Below, one piece after another: positions 34,472 through 42,558 of a stretch of DNA of 64,000 bases; position 1 is the first letter of the stretch; every line of letters begins with the position of its first letter. Below the pieces are notes generated by a model. The model saw only the letters and a program-made list of their open reading frames with translations. It made no database searches and was not told the origin of the DNA. This DNA is from Hymenobacter sp. DG01 (GTDB taxonomy: Bacteria > Bacteroidota > Bacteroidia > Cytophagales > Hymenobacteraceae). The stretch covers positions 3,288,001 through 3,352,000 of the forward strand of contig NZ_CP040936.1 in the NCBI RefSeq assembly GCF_006352025.1. The letters are read 5' to 3'. Made by a program: the position numbers and the translations under genes.

Positions 34472-35479
34472 ATGTGCTATTCTCTGGAATTTCCTTTTTC
34501 TTCTGACAGGCTGTGGTTGGCCTCGCTACGCCGGTTGTTGTGCTTGCTGCTGGCAGTATGGGGCCTGGCATCTTGCAACTCCCAGCCCGAGCGGAAGCCC
34601 CGCCCAAGCCCGGCCGCTACGGCCCGGCAGCAGCGGGAGCTGGTGCGCCGCGACTCGCTACGGGCCGACTCTATTGCCCGAGCCGGCGCGCAGCTGCCGG
34701 GGGCAGTGCTGCCCGATAGCCGCATTGTGGCCTTCTATGGCAACCCGCTGCACAAGGGCATGGGCATTCTGGGCGAGCTGCCAAAGGACCAGATGCTGGC
34801 CCGGCTAAACAAGCAGGCTGCGGAGTGGCAACGGGCCGACTCCTTGCCCGTGCGCCCGGCCCTGCACCTGATTGCCGTTATTGCCCAACGCGACTCTGGC
34901 GCCGATGGCAAGTACCGCCTGGCTCTGCCCGACAGCACCATCCGGCGGGTAATAAGGTGGGGACAGGAGCATAATACGCTGGTTTTTCTGGATGTGCAGG
35001 TGGGCCTTTCCGATCTGGAGCATGAGCTGCCGCCCCTGGCCAAATACCTGCGCCTACCCTTTGTGCACCTCGGCATCGACCCGGAGTTTTCCATGAAATC
35101 GGGGCGGCGGCCGGGTACGGAGGTAGGCGAGTTCGACGCCCAGGATATCAATTACGCCCGCCGATTTCTGGCCCGCCTGGTCAGCGAGAACCGCCTACCC
35201 CCGAAAGTGCTGGTAGTGCACCGCTTCCGCCAGGATATGGTTACCAACTACCAGGATATTAAGCTCGACCCCAGGGTGCAAATAGTAATGCACATGGATG
35301 GGTGGGGCACGCCCAGCATCAAGCGCAGCTCCTACCGCAAATTCATCCGGAAGGAGCCGGTGGAATACACCGGCTTCAAGATCTTCTACCGCAACGACCG
35401 CAAAGGCGAGTCGCGTTTGATGACGCCCCGGGAGGTAGCCGCCCTGACGCCCGCCCCGCTTTATATTCAATACCAGTAA
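34472..35479 (+). CDS. Lipoprotein of unknown function, tandem paralogue 1
   Basis: A 335-residue lipoprotein (LLCLLLAVWGLAS, then Cys). The first about 60 residues are a charged linker. From residue 75 a compact domain contains RIVAFYGNP, KGMGILGELP, VRPALHLIAVIAQ, LVFLDVQVGLSDLEHEL, FVHLGIDPEFSMK, INYARRFLARLVSEN, KVLVVHRF and VMHMDGWG. Regularly spaced strands ending in Asp, Glu or His suggest a TIM-barrel hydrolase, possibly a glycosidase-like fold. I recall similar secreted domains in Actinobacteria but know no function. It is about 60% identical by eye to the next gene. The ATG at 34472 is chosen; a TTG at 34517 would give a tighter lipoprotein signal. Confidence 0.75.
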   Translation: MCYSLEFPFSSDRLWLASLRRLLCLLLAVWGLASCNSQPERKPRPSPAATARQQRELVRRDSLRADSIARAGAQLPGAVLPDSRIVAFYGNPLHKGMGILGELPKDQMLARLNKQAAEWQRADSLPVRPALHLIAVIAQRDSGADGKYRLALPDSTIRRVIRWGQEHNTLVFLDVQVGLSDLEHELPPLAKYLRLPFVHLGIDPEFSMKSGRRPGTEVGEFDAQDINYARRFLARLVSENRLPPKVLVVHRFRQDMVTNYQDIKLDPRVQIVMHMDGWGTPSIKRSSYRKFIRKEPVEYTGFKIFYRNDRKGESRLMTPREVAALTPAPLYIQYQ

Positions 35480-35621
35480 AGAGGCCGGGGATTTCGGCTA
35501 TTGGTGTAGAAACATGGGTTAAGAGAAGCCAGTAAGCTCCACAAAAATTACGGGCAGCCGCACGGTAGCTGCGCCGGGAACCCGTAACTTTCCGGCAACT
35601 CTCTCTTATTTACGTTCATCC

Positions 35622-36644
35622 GTGCGGCATTTTTCTGTTTTTGGCGCTGGTCTCACCACCCTGGGCCTCGCTCTCTCCCTTACTACCCTACCCGGCTGCG
35701 GCTCTCGCTCGGGCACCGAATCTGAAAACACAGCGGCCGCGGCCGACACGACCAAGCCGGTTGTGGTGGACACCGTGGCCCTGAAGCGCCAGGCCATGAT
35801 GCGCGACTCGCTCAAGGCCGATTCCATTGCCAAGAAAAACGGACAGCTGCCCGGCGCCATTCTGCCCGGCCACCGCATCGTGGCATTCTACGGCAACATC
35901 CGGGCGAAGGGCATGGGTATTCTGGGCCGCGAGCCGAAGGAGCAAATGCTGGCCAAGTTCCGGAAAGTGCAGAAGGAGTGGCAGGAAGCCGACCCCAGCC
36001 TGCCGGTTCAGCCCGCCCTGCATAGCGTAACCATTACGGCCCAGGCCGCGGCCGGCAAAGACGGCAAATACCGCCTGATGAACTCCAAGGCCACCATCGA
36101 CGAGACGATTCAGTGGGCCAAGGACAACAAATGCATTGTGTTCCTGGACGTGCAGGTGGGCCTTTCTGACCTGGAGCACGAGCTGCACAAGCTGGAGCCT
36201 TGGTTAAAAGACCCCATTGTGCATATGGGCATCGACCCGGAGTTTGCCATGAAAACCAAAGGCGTGCGCCCCGGCAAGAAAATCGGGACCTACGATGCCA
36301 AGGACGTGAACTACGCCATCAACTTCCTGGCCCGCATCGTGAGCGAAAACAAGCTCCCGCCGAAAGTGCTGACGGTGCACCGCTTCACGGAGGGCATGAT
36401 TACCAACTACAAGAAAATCAAGCTCGACCCGCGCGTGCAGGTAGTGATGCACATGGATGGCTGGGGCAACCCCGTCCTGAAGAAAGACTCCTACCGCGAC
36501 TATATCCAGACCCAGCCCGTGCAGTACACCGGCTTCAAGCTGTTTTATGAGTACGATGCGCGGCCGGCTCCCCACCACATCATGACCCCCAAGGAAGTGC
36601 TGGCCGAGCTGACGCCCAAGCCCCTCTATATTCAGTACCAGTAA
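35622..36644 (+). CDS. Lipoprotein of unknown function, tandem paralogue 2
   Basis: A 340-residue lipoprotein starting at GTG (signal MRHFSVFGAGLTTLGLALS, lipobox TLPG before Cys26), with an Ala/Thr-rich linker. It repeats every block of the preceding paralogue: RIVAFYGNI, KGMGILGREP, QPALHSVTITAQ, IVFLDVQVGLSDLEHEL, IVHMGIDPEFAMK, KVLTVHRF, VMHMDGWG and the identical C-terminus PLYIQYQ. The conserved residues are likely structural or catalytic. A TAACTTTC box near 35585 suggests its own promoter about 40 bp upstream. No function is known to me. Confidence 0.78.
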   Translation: MRHFSVFGAGLTTLGLALSLTTLPGCGSRSGTESENTAAAADTTKPVVVDTVALKRQAMMRDSLKADSIAKKNGQLPGAILPGHRIVAFYGNIRAKGMGILGREPKEQMLAKFRKVQKEWQEADPSLPVQPALHSVTITAQAAAGKDGKYRLMNSKATIDETIQWAKDNKCIVFLDVQVGLSDLEHELHKLEPWLKDPIVHMGIDPEFAMKTKGVRPGKKIGTYDAKDVNYAINFLARIVSENKLPPKVLTVHRFTEGMITNYKKIKLDPRVQVVMHMDGWGNPVLKKDSYRDYIQTQPVQYTGFKLFYEYDARPAPHHIMTPKEVLAELTPKPLYIQYQ

Positions 36645-36658
36645 CCGCTCCGGCGCCC

Positions 36659-36701
36659 GCAGCCCCTGGTTTCACTACCCCGTAGCGAAGTCAGGGGCTG
36701 C
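36659..36701 (+). terminator. Terminator-like hairpin after the tandem lipoproteins
   Basis: Stem GCAGCCCCTG / CAGGGGCTGC with a 23-nt loop, followed by TTTG. Confidence 0.6.
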
Positions 36702-36745
36702 TTTGTGCCCGGTGCGGCCCGTTTACTTCACGCTACCCTCTGTAT

Positions 36746-37471
36746 TTGACATTACCCCTACTCCCTTTTCTAATACCTTTTGCAATACCTGCCCGGTGGG
36801 GCAGTGTTTTGGGGGCGTGCCTGCTGCTGAGCGGCACCGCTGCCGGCCAGAGCGCCGGCCTGCCCGCGCCCAAGCGTAACATTGTTAAACTAGCCCCTCT
36901 GGGCTGGATTCATGGGCAGCTGCCCTTTTCCGTGGAGTCGAGGATGGGCTATGAGCGGGTGCTGGGTACCCGCAGCAGCGTGGCCGTCGGCTACTCCTAC
37001 CTGGGCACCAACCATCCGTTCAACTTCATCGGCGGCGCGTCCCTGAGCGCGGCCATTACCACGGCCCTGGCCGCCGGCGGGCACGCCCGCGTGGCCTGGA
37101 CCGACGTGAACACCCGCACCGTGGGGCACCGCTTTCAGGTGCAGTACAAGTATTACCTCTCCAAGCGCAAACCGGCGCCAGAGGGCTTTTACCTCTCGCC
37201 CCACTACTCCTACACCACGGCTACCTACCGCTCCGAGGTGAAGGACCTGGGCATCCGGTTCGGCATCAAGACCACCAACCACAACTACAACCTGCTGTTC
37301 GGGTTTCAGGAGGTGCTGGGCCGGCACTTGGTGGTGGATGTGTTTACCGGCCTGGGCTACCGCGACAAAACCGAGAAAACCTACGACGCCAACGACCAAT
37401 ACACCGGCACCGCCGACAAGAAAAGCCCCCTGAAAGTATCGTCGGGGCTGAACGTTGGCTGGGCTTTCTGA
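36746..37471 (+). CDS. Outer-membrane beta-barrel protein; start uncertain
   Basis: Up to 241 residues. The signal peptide region ends SGTAAGQSA, and the barrel has VESRMGYERVLGTRSSVAVG, VQYKYYLSKRKPAPEGFYLS, YNLLFGFQEVLG and the terminal aromatic LKVSSGLNVGWAF. This is a DUF3575-like or generic small barrel pattern. No ATG is available. The TTG at 36746 is part of a promoter-like TTTG and is followed by TAATACCTTTTG, so the true start may be a different near-cognate codon downstream. The body of the gene is secure; the first 20-30 residues are not. Confidence 0.72.
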   Translation: MTLPLLPFLIPFAIPARWGSVLGACLLLSGTAAGQSAGLPAPKRNIVKLAPLGWIHGQLPFSVESRMGYERVLGTRSSVAVGYSYLGTNHPFNFIGGASLSAAITTALAAGGHARVAWTDVNTRTVGHRFQVQYKYYLSKRKPAPEGFYLSPHYSYTTATYRSEVKDLGIRFGIKTTNHNYNLLFGFQEVLGRHLVVDVFTGLGYRDKTEKTYDANDQYTGTADKKSPLKVSSGLNVGWAF

Positions 37472-37497
37472 GGCTGACTTCCCTACCCCCCGCAAAC

Positions 37498-37534
37498 GCA
37501 AAAAGCCCCGGCAACAGTGCTGCCGGGGCTTTTG
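37498..37534. terminator. Bidirectional terminator
   Basis: Stem GCAAAAAGCCCCGGCA and complement with a 7-nt loop. It separates the barrel gene from the leftward efflux operon. Confidence 0.85.
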
Positions 37535-37585
37535 CATGGAGAAGCAGTGGTTAAACAGGCATTTCTCCGGGGTGCCGCCCGCTGG

Positions 37586-39157
37586 TTAGTGGGCGGCGTT
37601 AAGGTCGATTTTTTCGCCCTGCCGGGCGCGCTTGATCAGCAGTACCAGGGGTAGGCAGCACACGAAGAACAAGCCAATCATGGTGAACACCTGCGAGTAG
37701 GTGATAATGGATACCTGCTTCATCAAGATACCTTCCAGAGCGGCGTAGGCTTGCTTCTGGGCCTGCTCGAAGGAGAACCCACGCGACATGAAGTTGGAGG
37801 TAAACGCCTGAATGCGCTGCACCGTGTTCGTGTCGTAGAGCGAAATGTGCGCCAGCGGGCTGATGCGGTTTTGGGCAATGCTGCGCTCCAGGTAGGTACC
37901 CACAATGGCTACCCCGAACGAGCCGCCCAACTGACGAATCATGCCGGTGAGACCGGCCGCCTGGCCCGCGTCCTTACCCGAGAGGCCAGCCAGACTCATG
38001 GTGGTAATGGGCAGGAAGATCAGGCCCATGCCCAGGCCGCGCACCATCAGGGGCCAGAAGAAGTCCGACTCGCCGGCCGTGGGCGAAATAATCTGGGCCA
38101 TCCAGAAGGTAAAGACGAAGAAGATGCTAAAGCCCACCGGAATCATGTATTTCTGGGGCACGCCGGCCTGCAGCATCCTGCCAATCATAGGCATCATGAG
38201 GCCTGAGGCCAAAGCGCCGGGGAGCAGAATGTAGCCCGTTTGGGCGGCCGAGAAGCCCAGGATACGCTGGGTGAAAATCGGGAAGATGAACACCGAGGCA
38301 AACATGCCGAAGCCTAGCACAAACGACAGCACCGCCCCTACGGCCAGGTTGCGGCTCTTGCCCAACACCCGCAGATCCACGATGGGCTGCCGGGCCGTCA
38401 GCTCGCGCCACACAAAGCCCACGAGGCCAATAACGGCCAGAGCGGTAAAGCTGTTGATGTAGGCACTTTCAAACCAGTCTTCGGTTTCGCCCTGCTCCAG
38501 CACCAATTGCAGGGAGCCCACGCCCATAATCAGCAGGCCAATACCGGCCCAGTCGATTTCGCGCAGGGGGCGCGGAATGGCGTTTTTGATGCGCTCGGGG
38601 TCCCGGATGAACAGCATGGTGAAGATGGAGGCCAGAATGCCCACCGGCACGTTCACGTAGAAAATCCAGGGCCAGTCGTAGTTATCCACGATGTAGCCGC
38701 CCAGGGTAGGGCCGATGGTAGGGCCGATAATTACACCCATGCCGAACAGAGCCTGGCCCAGCGGCAGCTGCTTGGGCGGAAACGTGTCGATGAGGATGGC
38801 CTGGGAAGTAGCCATGAGGGCTCCGCCCCCAATGCCCTGGATAAAGCGGAAGGCCACCAGCTCCCAGATGTTGGTGCTCTGGCCGCAGGCAATAGAAGCC
38901 AGCGTGAACAGAATCACGGACACGAGGTAGTAGTTTTTGCGCCCGAACTGCTCGGCCAAGAAGCCCGTCATCGGGATAACAATCACGTTGGCAATGCCAT
39001 AGGAGGCAATTACCCAGGTTACTTCCTGCTGCGTGGCCGAGAGGTTACCCATCATCTGGGTTAGGGCCACGTTCACAATACTGGTATCAATAAGCTCCAG
39101 CAAGCAGCACATCACCACCGTAATGACGATGATCCACTTGGTAAATCCGGTTTCCAT
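37586..39157 (-). CDS. emrB: EmrB/QacA (DHA2) family MFS drug transporter
   Basis: A 523-residue inner-membrane proton antiporter with about 14 membrane helices. Motif A is GFLAEQFGRKNYYL, the helix 4 region is FRFIQGIGGGALMATSQAIL, and motif C is GPTIGPTLGGYIVDNYDWPW followed by the usual IFYVNVPVGI. It pairs with the HlyD-like adaptor and TolC encoded upstream to form a tripartite pump that exports hydrophobic toxicants across both membranes. It is last in the tolC-usp-hlyD-emrB operon and is separated from the adaptor gene by an inverted-repeat element. Confidence 0.95.
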   Translation of the reverse strand: METGFTKWIIVITVVMCCLLELIDTSIVNVALTQMMGNLSATQQEVTWVIASYGIANVIVIPMTGFLAEQFGRKNYYLVSVILFTLASIACGQSTNIWELVAFRFIQGIGGGALMATSQAILIDTFPPKQLPLGQALFGMGVIIGPTIGPTLGGYIVDNYDWPWIFYVNVPVGILASIFTMLFIRDPERIKNAIPRPLREIDWAGIGLLIMGVGSLQLVLEQGETEDWFESAYINSFTALAVIGLVGFVWRELTARQPIVDLRVLGKSRNLAVGAVLSFVLGFGMFASVFIFPIFTQRILGFSAAQTGYILLPGALASGLMMPMIGRMLQAGVPQKYMIPVGFSIFFVFTFWMAQIISPTAGESDFFWPLMVRGLGMGLIFLPITTMSLAGLSGKDAGQAAGLTGMIRQLGGSFGVAIVGTYLERSIAQNRISPLAHISLYDTNTVQRIQAFTSNFMSRGFSFEQAQKQAYAALEGILMKQVSIITYSQVFTMIGLFFVCCLPLVLLIKRARQGEKIDLNAAH

Positions 39158-39165
39158 ATATGGTC

Positions 39166-39236
39166 AGTTGCCAGTTGCCGGTTGTTAGTTACCAGTCCTA
39201 TCTACAGGAACAGCTAGCAATTAACAACCGGCAACT
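39166..39236. repeat. Intergenic inverted-repeat element (family C) between the adaptor and emrB genes
   Basis: A left segment containing CAGTTGCCGGTTGTTAGTT and its near-complement (AATTAACAACCGGCAACTG) flank about 30 nt of spacer. It does not look like a terminator (no T run) and lies inside the efflux operon. Confidence 0.6.
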
Positions 39237-39242
39237 GATTGA

Positions 39243-40346
39243 TTACTTGGTTTTCACCGTCGCCACCACGCTCATGCCGGCGCGGAGGGGGTGCTCGGGG
39301 TCAATTTTGTCGAGCACGATTTTGACGGGGATGCGCTGGGTTACTTTCACGAAGTTACCCGAAGCATTATCGGGGGGGAGCAGGGCGAAGCGGGCGCCGG
39401 TAGCGGCCGAGAGCGACTCGATGTGGCCGGCGAATTCTTCGTTGGGGTAGGCATCAACCTCCACGCTTACCGGCTGGCCCACTTTCATGTTTTCCAGCTG
39501 GGTTTCCTTGAAGTTGGCGATAATCCAGGTGTTGCCGCTGGCTACCAGGCCCATGAGTTGCTGGTTGGGGCTTACCACTTGGCCGGGCTGCACGTTTTTC
39601 CGGCTCACGATGCCGTTACCGGGCGCCGTGATGGTGGTGTAGCTCAGCTGCAGACGGGCGTTATCGAGGTCAGCCTGGCGCTGCTTCACTACGGCCTCGG
39701 CCACAGCTACCTGCTGGCGGGCGGCTTCAACCTGCTGCTGGGCCACGCGCACCTGCTGCTGAGCGGTAGCACGCTGGGCCGACGTCGATTTCAGGTTGGC
39801 CTGCACGGCGTCGTACTCGCTCTGCGGGATGATGTCTTCCTTGCGCAGGAACTCACTACGCTTCAGGTCTTTCTGCAGACGCGACTGGTTGGCCTCGCTC
39901 ACACCAATAGTGGTACGGGCGGTGCTTACGTTGGCCGAAGCGGTACCCACGGCGGCGCGGGCAGCCACTACGTTGGCCTGGGCGGCAGCCAGAGCGGCCT
40001 CAGCGGCATTCACGCGCTGCTGATAGTCGGCCGGATCCACGGTCACCAGCACGTCGCCTTTCTTCACCTGCTGGTTATCCTGCACTTTTACTTCCAGTAC
40101 GGGGCCTGTTACGCGGGGCAGAATGGGATACACGTCGCCTTCTACCTGCGCGTCGTCGGTTTCCTCGTGGGTTTGCCCGAACTGGTAACGCTGGTAGCCG
40201 AAGTAGCCGCCCACCAGCAGCACCAGGGCCAGAATAAGTAAGACAATCGGGCGCTTGGAGCGACCTTCTTGTTCCTCCGTTGCCGGCTCGTAAGCGGCAG
40301 ATGAGGTAGGCGCTACGGCCGGATCGTGTTGAACGGGAGTTGCCAT
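39243..40346 (-). CDS. emrA: HlyD/EmrA-family membrane-fusion protein
   Basis: A 367-residue periplasmic adaptor. A cytoplasmic N-terminus leads to one membrane helix (IVLLILALVLLVGGYFGY, about residues 33-51). The lipoyl-type half motif VYPILPRVTGPVLEVKVQDN then follows. A long alpha-helical hairpin with Ala/Gln heptads (about 105-225) and the second half (LSYTTITAPGNGIVSRKNVQ) come next, and a beta-barrel C-terminus ends the protein. Adaptors of this class join an MFS pump such as EmrB to TolC. The ATG at 40346 is preferred to a longer frame from 40490, which overlaps the upstream gene. Confidence 0.93.
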   Translation of the reverse strand: MATPVQHDPAVAPTSSAAYEPATEEQEGRSKRPIVLLILALVLLVGGYFGYQRYQFGQTHEETDDAQVEGDVYPILPRVTGPVLEVKVQDNQQVKKGDVLVTVDPADYQQRVNAAEAALAAAQANVVAARAAVGTASANVSTARTTIGVSEANQSRLQKDLKRSEFLRKEDIIPQSEYDAVQANLKSTSAQRATAQQQVRVAQQQVEAARQQVAVAEAVVKQRQADLDNARLQLSYTTITAPGNGIVSRKNVQPGQVVSPNQQLMGLVASGNTWIIANFKETQLENMKVGQPVSVEVDAYPNEEFAGHIESLSAATGARFALLPPDNASGNFVKVTQRIPVKIVLDKIDPEHPLRAGMSVVATVKTK

Positions 40347-40432
40347 ATGGGTACTTGGTTGTTCGTTGTCGAGAGGGGATTTGTTAAGAAAGAGCAGGTA
40401 GCGCGGCAAAGCCGGTCTCCTACCTCTGTCCG

Positions 40433-40858
40433 TTACGCCGATTGGCGGTAAGCACTGGGGCAACCGGGCTTTACCAGCAATGTCACGCACGGGGCGGTGC
40501 GCACTACGGTTTCGGCGGTGCTACCCATCAGAAAGCGCGTCAGGCCCGTTTGGCCGTGCGCTCCTATAACAATGATATCGGCGGGGTGGCGCCGGGCTTC
40601 TTCTACGATTTCACGCGCGGCGTTGCCGGAAATAACGACGGTAGTAACCTGAGCCCCAGCCCTCAGCGCCGCTTCCCGGTGCCGGGCCAGGCCCTGGGCC
40701 AGTTCCACATCGTTGTGGGGGGCGTTGGTAGCGCGGGGCTCGGGCTCCAGCACATGCAGCAGCCGCAGCTCAGCGCCCGTACCCGCCGCCAGCGCGGCCG
40801 AGTACTTCACCACCGCCTCCGTGGCGGCAGAAAAATCAATCGGACACAGGATGGTCAT
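40433..40858 (-). CDS. Universal stress protein (UspA family)
   Basis: A 141-residue single Usp domain. It starts MTILCPIDFSAATEAVVKYS and has the ATP-binding loop GAHGQTGLTRFLMGSTAETV followed by a final strand CVTLLVKP, so nucleotide binding is likely. Usp proteins support survival of stress, but the mechanism is unclear. It lies between the tolC-like and adaptor genes on the same strand, an unusual guest in an efflux operon. The ATG at 40858 matches the family N-terminus. Confidence 0.9.
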   Translation of the reverse strand: MTILCPIDFSAATEAVVKYSAALAAGTGAELRLLHVLEPEPRATNAPHNDVELAQGLARHREAALRAGAQVTTVVISGNAAREIVEEARRHPADIIVIGAHGQTGLTRFLMGSTAETVVRTAPCVTLLVKPGCPSAYRQSA

Positions 40859-40872
40859 GAGGTGATGTAGGA

Positions 40873-40974
40873 TATGAGGGTTTGAGGGCAAGAGTTTAAG
40901 AGGGTGGGCGCAAAGCCGAAGCGGCATAGTAAAAACTCCTACCCTCACACCCTCTTGCCCTCCTACCCTGCAGC
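40873..40974. repeat. Intergenic G-rich/C-rich inverted-repeat element (family B, copy 1)
   Basis: A left arm with GAGGGTTTGAGGGCAAGAG and a right arm with CTCTTGCCCTCCTACCC are imperfect inverted copies around about 40 nt. Related GAGGGTAGGAGGGTGTGGG sequence recurs at 60352-60516. The element fills the gap between the tolC-like gene and the usp gene. Confidence 0.6.
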
Positions 40975-40976
40975 CA

Positions 40977-42311
40977 TTACCAAATCTGCTCGCCGGTGGC
41001 GCGGCGGAGCTGGTACTGGCCCAGGGTGTAGTTGTAGATGGCCTGCAGGCGCGAGAGGCGCGACTGAGCCAGCTGGGTTTCGGCATCCAGCACATCGAGG
41101 TTGTTGCCTACGCCGTAGCGGTAACGGGCCTGGGCGCGGGTAAGCGCGTCGGTAGCCTGCGTAATCTGCACCTCGGAGTTGTCGTAACGGGCCGTGCTCG
41201 ACTGCATGTTGTTCACGGCCTGCAGCACGTCGGCGCGCACTTGCTCCTGGGTGTCCTGGGTGCGCGACTGAGCGCCTTTAATGGCCGATTGGGCTGCGGC
41301 CCGCTGGTACTTGTTCCGGTCACCGTCATAAATCGGAATAGCCAGCTGGGCCCCGGCTACCGTGTTGAAGCGGATGCGCTCCAGGTTCGGGACGATGTAA
41401 CCGTTTTTACCACCTGCCTGGGCTACCAGGTTCAGGGTAGGCTTGTTGCTGGTTTCGGCTACCCGCAGCTGGGCGGCGGCCGTAGCCTCGGCATCTTTGG
41501 CCAGCCGCACCTCGGGGCGGTTCTCAGCGCCCTTGGCCAGGGCCGCCGCTACGTCAACCGACTGCGGGTTGTATTCGAAGCGGCCACGCACGGGCACCAC
41601 TTCAGACTCGGGGCGGTGCAGCAGGCGGGCCAGCTGAATCTCCTGGTTGCGGAGCTGGTTCTGCAGGTCAATTTTGCGGTCCTGGGCCTGGGCAATGCGC
41701 ACCTGAGTAGTTGTCACATCGAAGTTGGTGCTAACGCCGCCCTGCACCCGCTTCTCCATTTCGCGCTGGTGCTGGCGCAGGGAGGCAATCTGGGCATCCT
41801 GCACCCGAATGGCTTCGCGGGCAAACAGAATGCTGTAGTAGCTCTGGGCGGCGGCAAAGGCCAGGTCGCGCCGGGTGACGTTGATCTGGTCGGTGGCCGT
41901 AAGGGTGCGGCTGCGGGCTGCTTCAATGGCCGCATTGGCCCGCCCGAAGTCCAGCACCGTATAGCGGGCTGTTACGTGGCCATCGTAGTTGTTAGCGGGG
42001 GCCAGCTGGAAGGTGGCGTCCCCGAGCGGAATTTTTACTACCGGGTCGATGCGGGTGTAGCTCACCGTACCTTCCACCACGGGCCGCAGATAGGTGCGGC
42101 TTTCTTCGAGGCGGCTCTGGGCCTGGTTTACTTCTTCCTGCAGGGCGTTAATGGCCGGGTTAGCATCCAGCACCGAGCGGACGGTGGCCTCCAGCGACAA
42201 AGAGTCGCCAGCCGTAGCGGTGGCAATCGGCACCTGGGCATGGGCCGCGCTACCCACCAGCAACCCTAGGGTTGCGAGTAGCGGCACGGTGTATTGTGGT
42301 CGGAAAAGCAT
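40977..42311 (-). CDS. tolC: TolC-family outer-membrane efflux protein
   Basis: A 444-residue exported protein (signal ending GSAAHA) with the TolC double repeat. LEATVRSVLDANPAINALQEEVNQAQSRL opens the first half and LAKGAENRPEVRLAKDAEATAAAQLRVAE the second. Long coiled-coil helices and the closing LDAETQLAQSRLSRLQAIYNY are present. It supplies the exit duct of the tripartite pump and is first in the operon. The divergent sigma-54 activator at 42559 is a plausible regulator, and a degenerate -24/-12 element lies about 30 bp upstream of its ATG. Confidence 0.95.
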   Translation of the reverse strand: MLFRPQYTVPLLATLGLLVGSAAHAQVPIATATAGDSLSLEATVRSVLDANPAINALQEEVNQAQSRLEESRTYLRPVVEGTVSYTRIDPVVKIPLGDATFQLAPANNYDGHVTARYTVLDFGRANAAIEAARSRTLTATDQINVTRRDLAFAAAQSYYSILFAREAIRVQDAQIASLRQHQREMEKRVQGGVSTNFDVTTTQVRIAQAQDRKIDLQNQLRNQEIQLARLLHRPESEVVPVRGRFEYNPQSVDVAAALAKGAENRPEVRLAKDAEATAAAQLRVAETSNKPTLNLVAQAGGKNGYIVPNLERIRFNTVAGAQLAIPIYDGDRNKYQRAAAQSAIKGAQSRTQDTQEQVRADVLQAVNNMQSSTARYDNSEVQITQATDALTRAQARYRYGVGNNLDVLDAETQLAQSRLSRLQAIYNYTLGQYQLRRATGEQIW

Positions 42312-42342
42312 ATCTGAAACAGCTTAAGGATGTTCGCCTTTT

Positions 42343-42362
42343 ACCCAACCGCATGCCAACCC
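42343..42362 (-). promoter_or_regulatory. Weak sigma-54-like promoter upstream of tolC
   Basis: On the minus strand TTGGCATGCGGTTGGGTA resembles TGGCAC-N5-TTGC. The -24 GG is present, but the -12 GC is GG. The position would give a leader of about 20 nt. The match is poor and rests mainly on the adjacent sigma-54 activator gene. Confidence 0.3.
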
Positions 42363-42443
42363 GTTAAAATCATTTTAATCTGACTCAAAACCTGCGCCTA
42401 TTGCGTTTAAACGCAGAAAATAATTTTCACACAGAGCATATTA

Positions 42444-42485
42444 TATTCTGACGATATGCCTCTATTTTCCTCATATATCAGAATA
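42444..42485. promoter_or_regulatory. Candidate activator-binding inverted repeat in the divergent region
   Basis: TATTCTGA (42444-42451) and TCAGAATA (42478-42485) are perfect inverted copies 34 bp apart centre to centre, about three helical turns. A third related half (CCTGATA) lies near 42500. The AT-rich setting between the activator gene and the efflux operon fits an upstream activating sequence. Confidence 0.35.
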
Positions 42486-42558
42486 TCCTCAATATTATTC
42501 CTGATATTTAAGAAATATTTCCTACCTCTCCGCATCACCTGAACCGTAGCAAATCACC

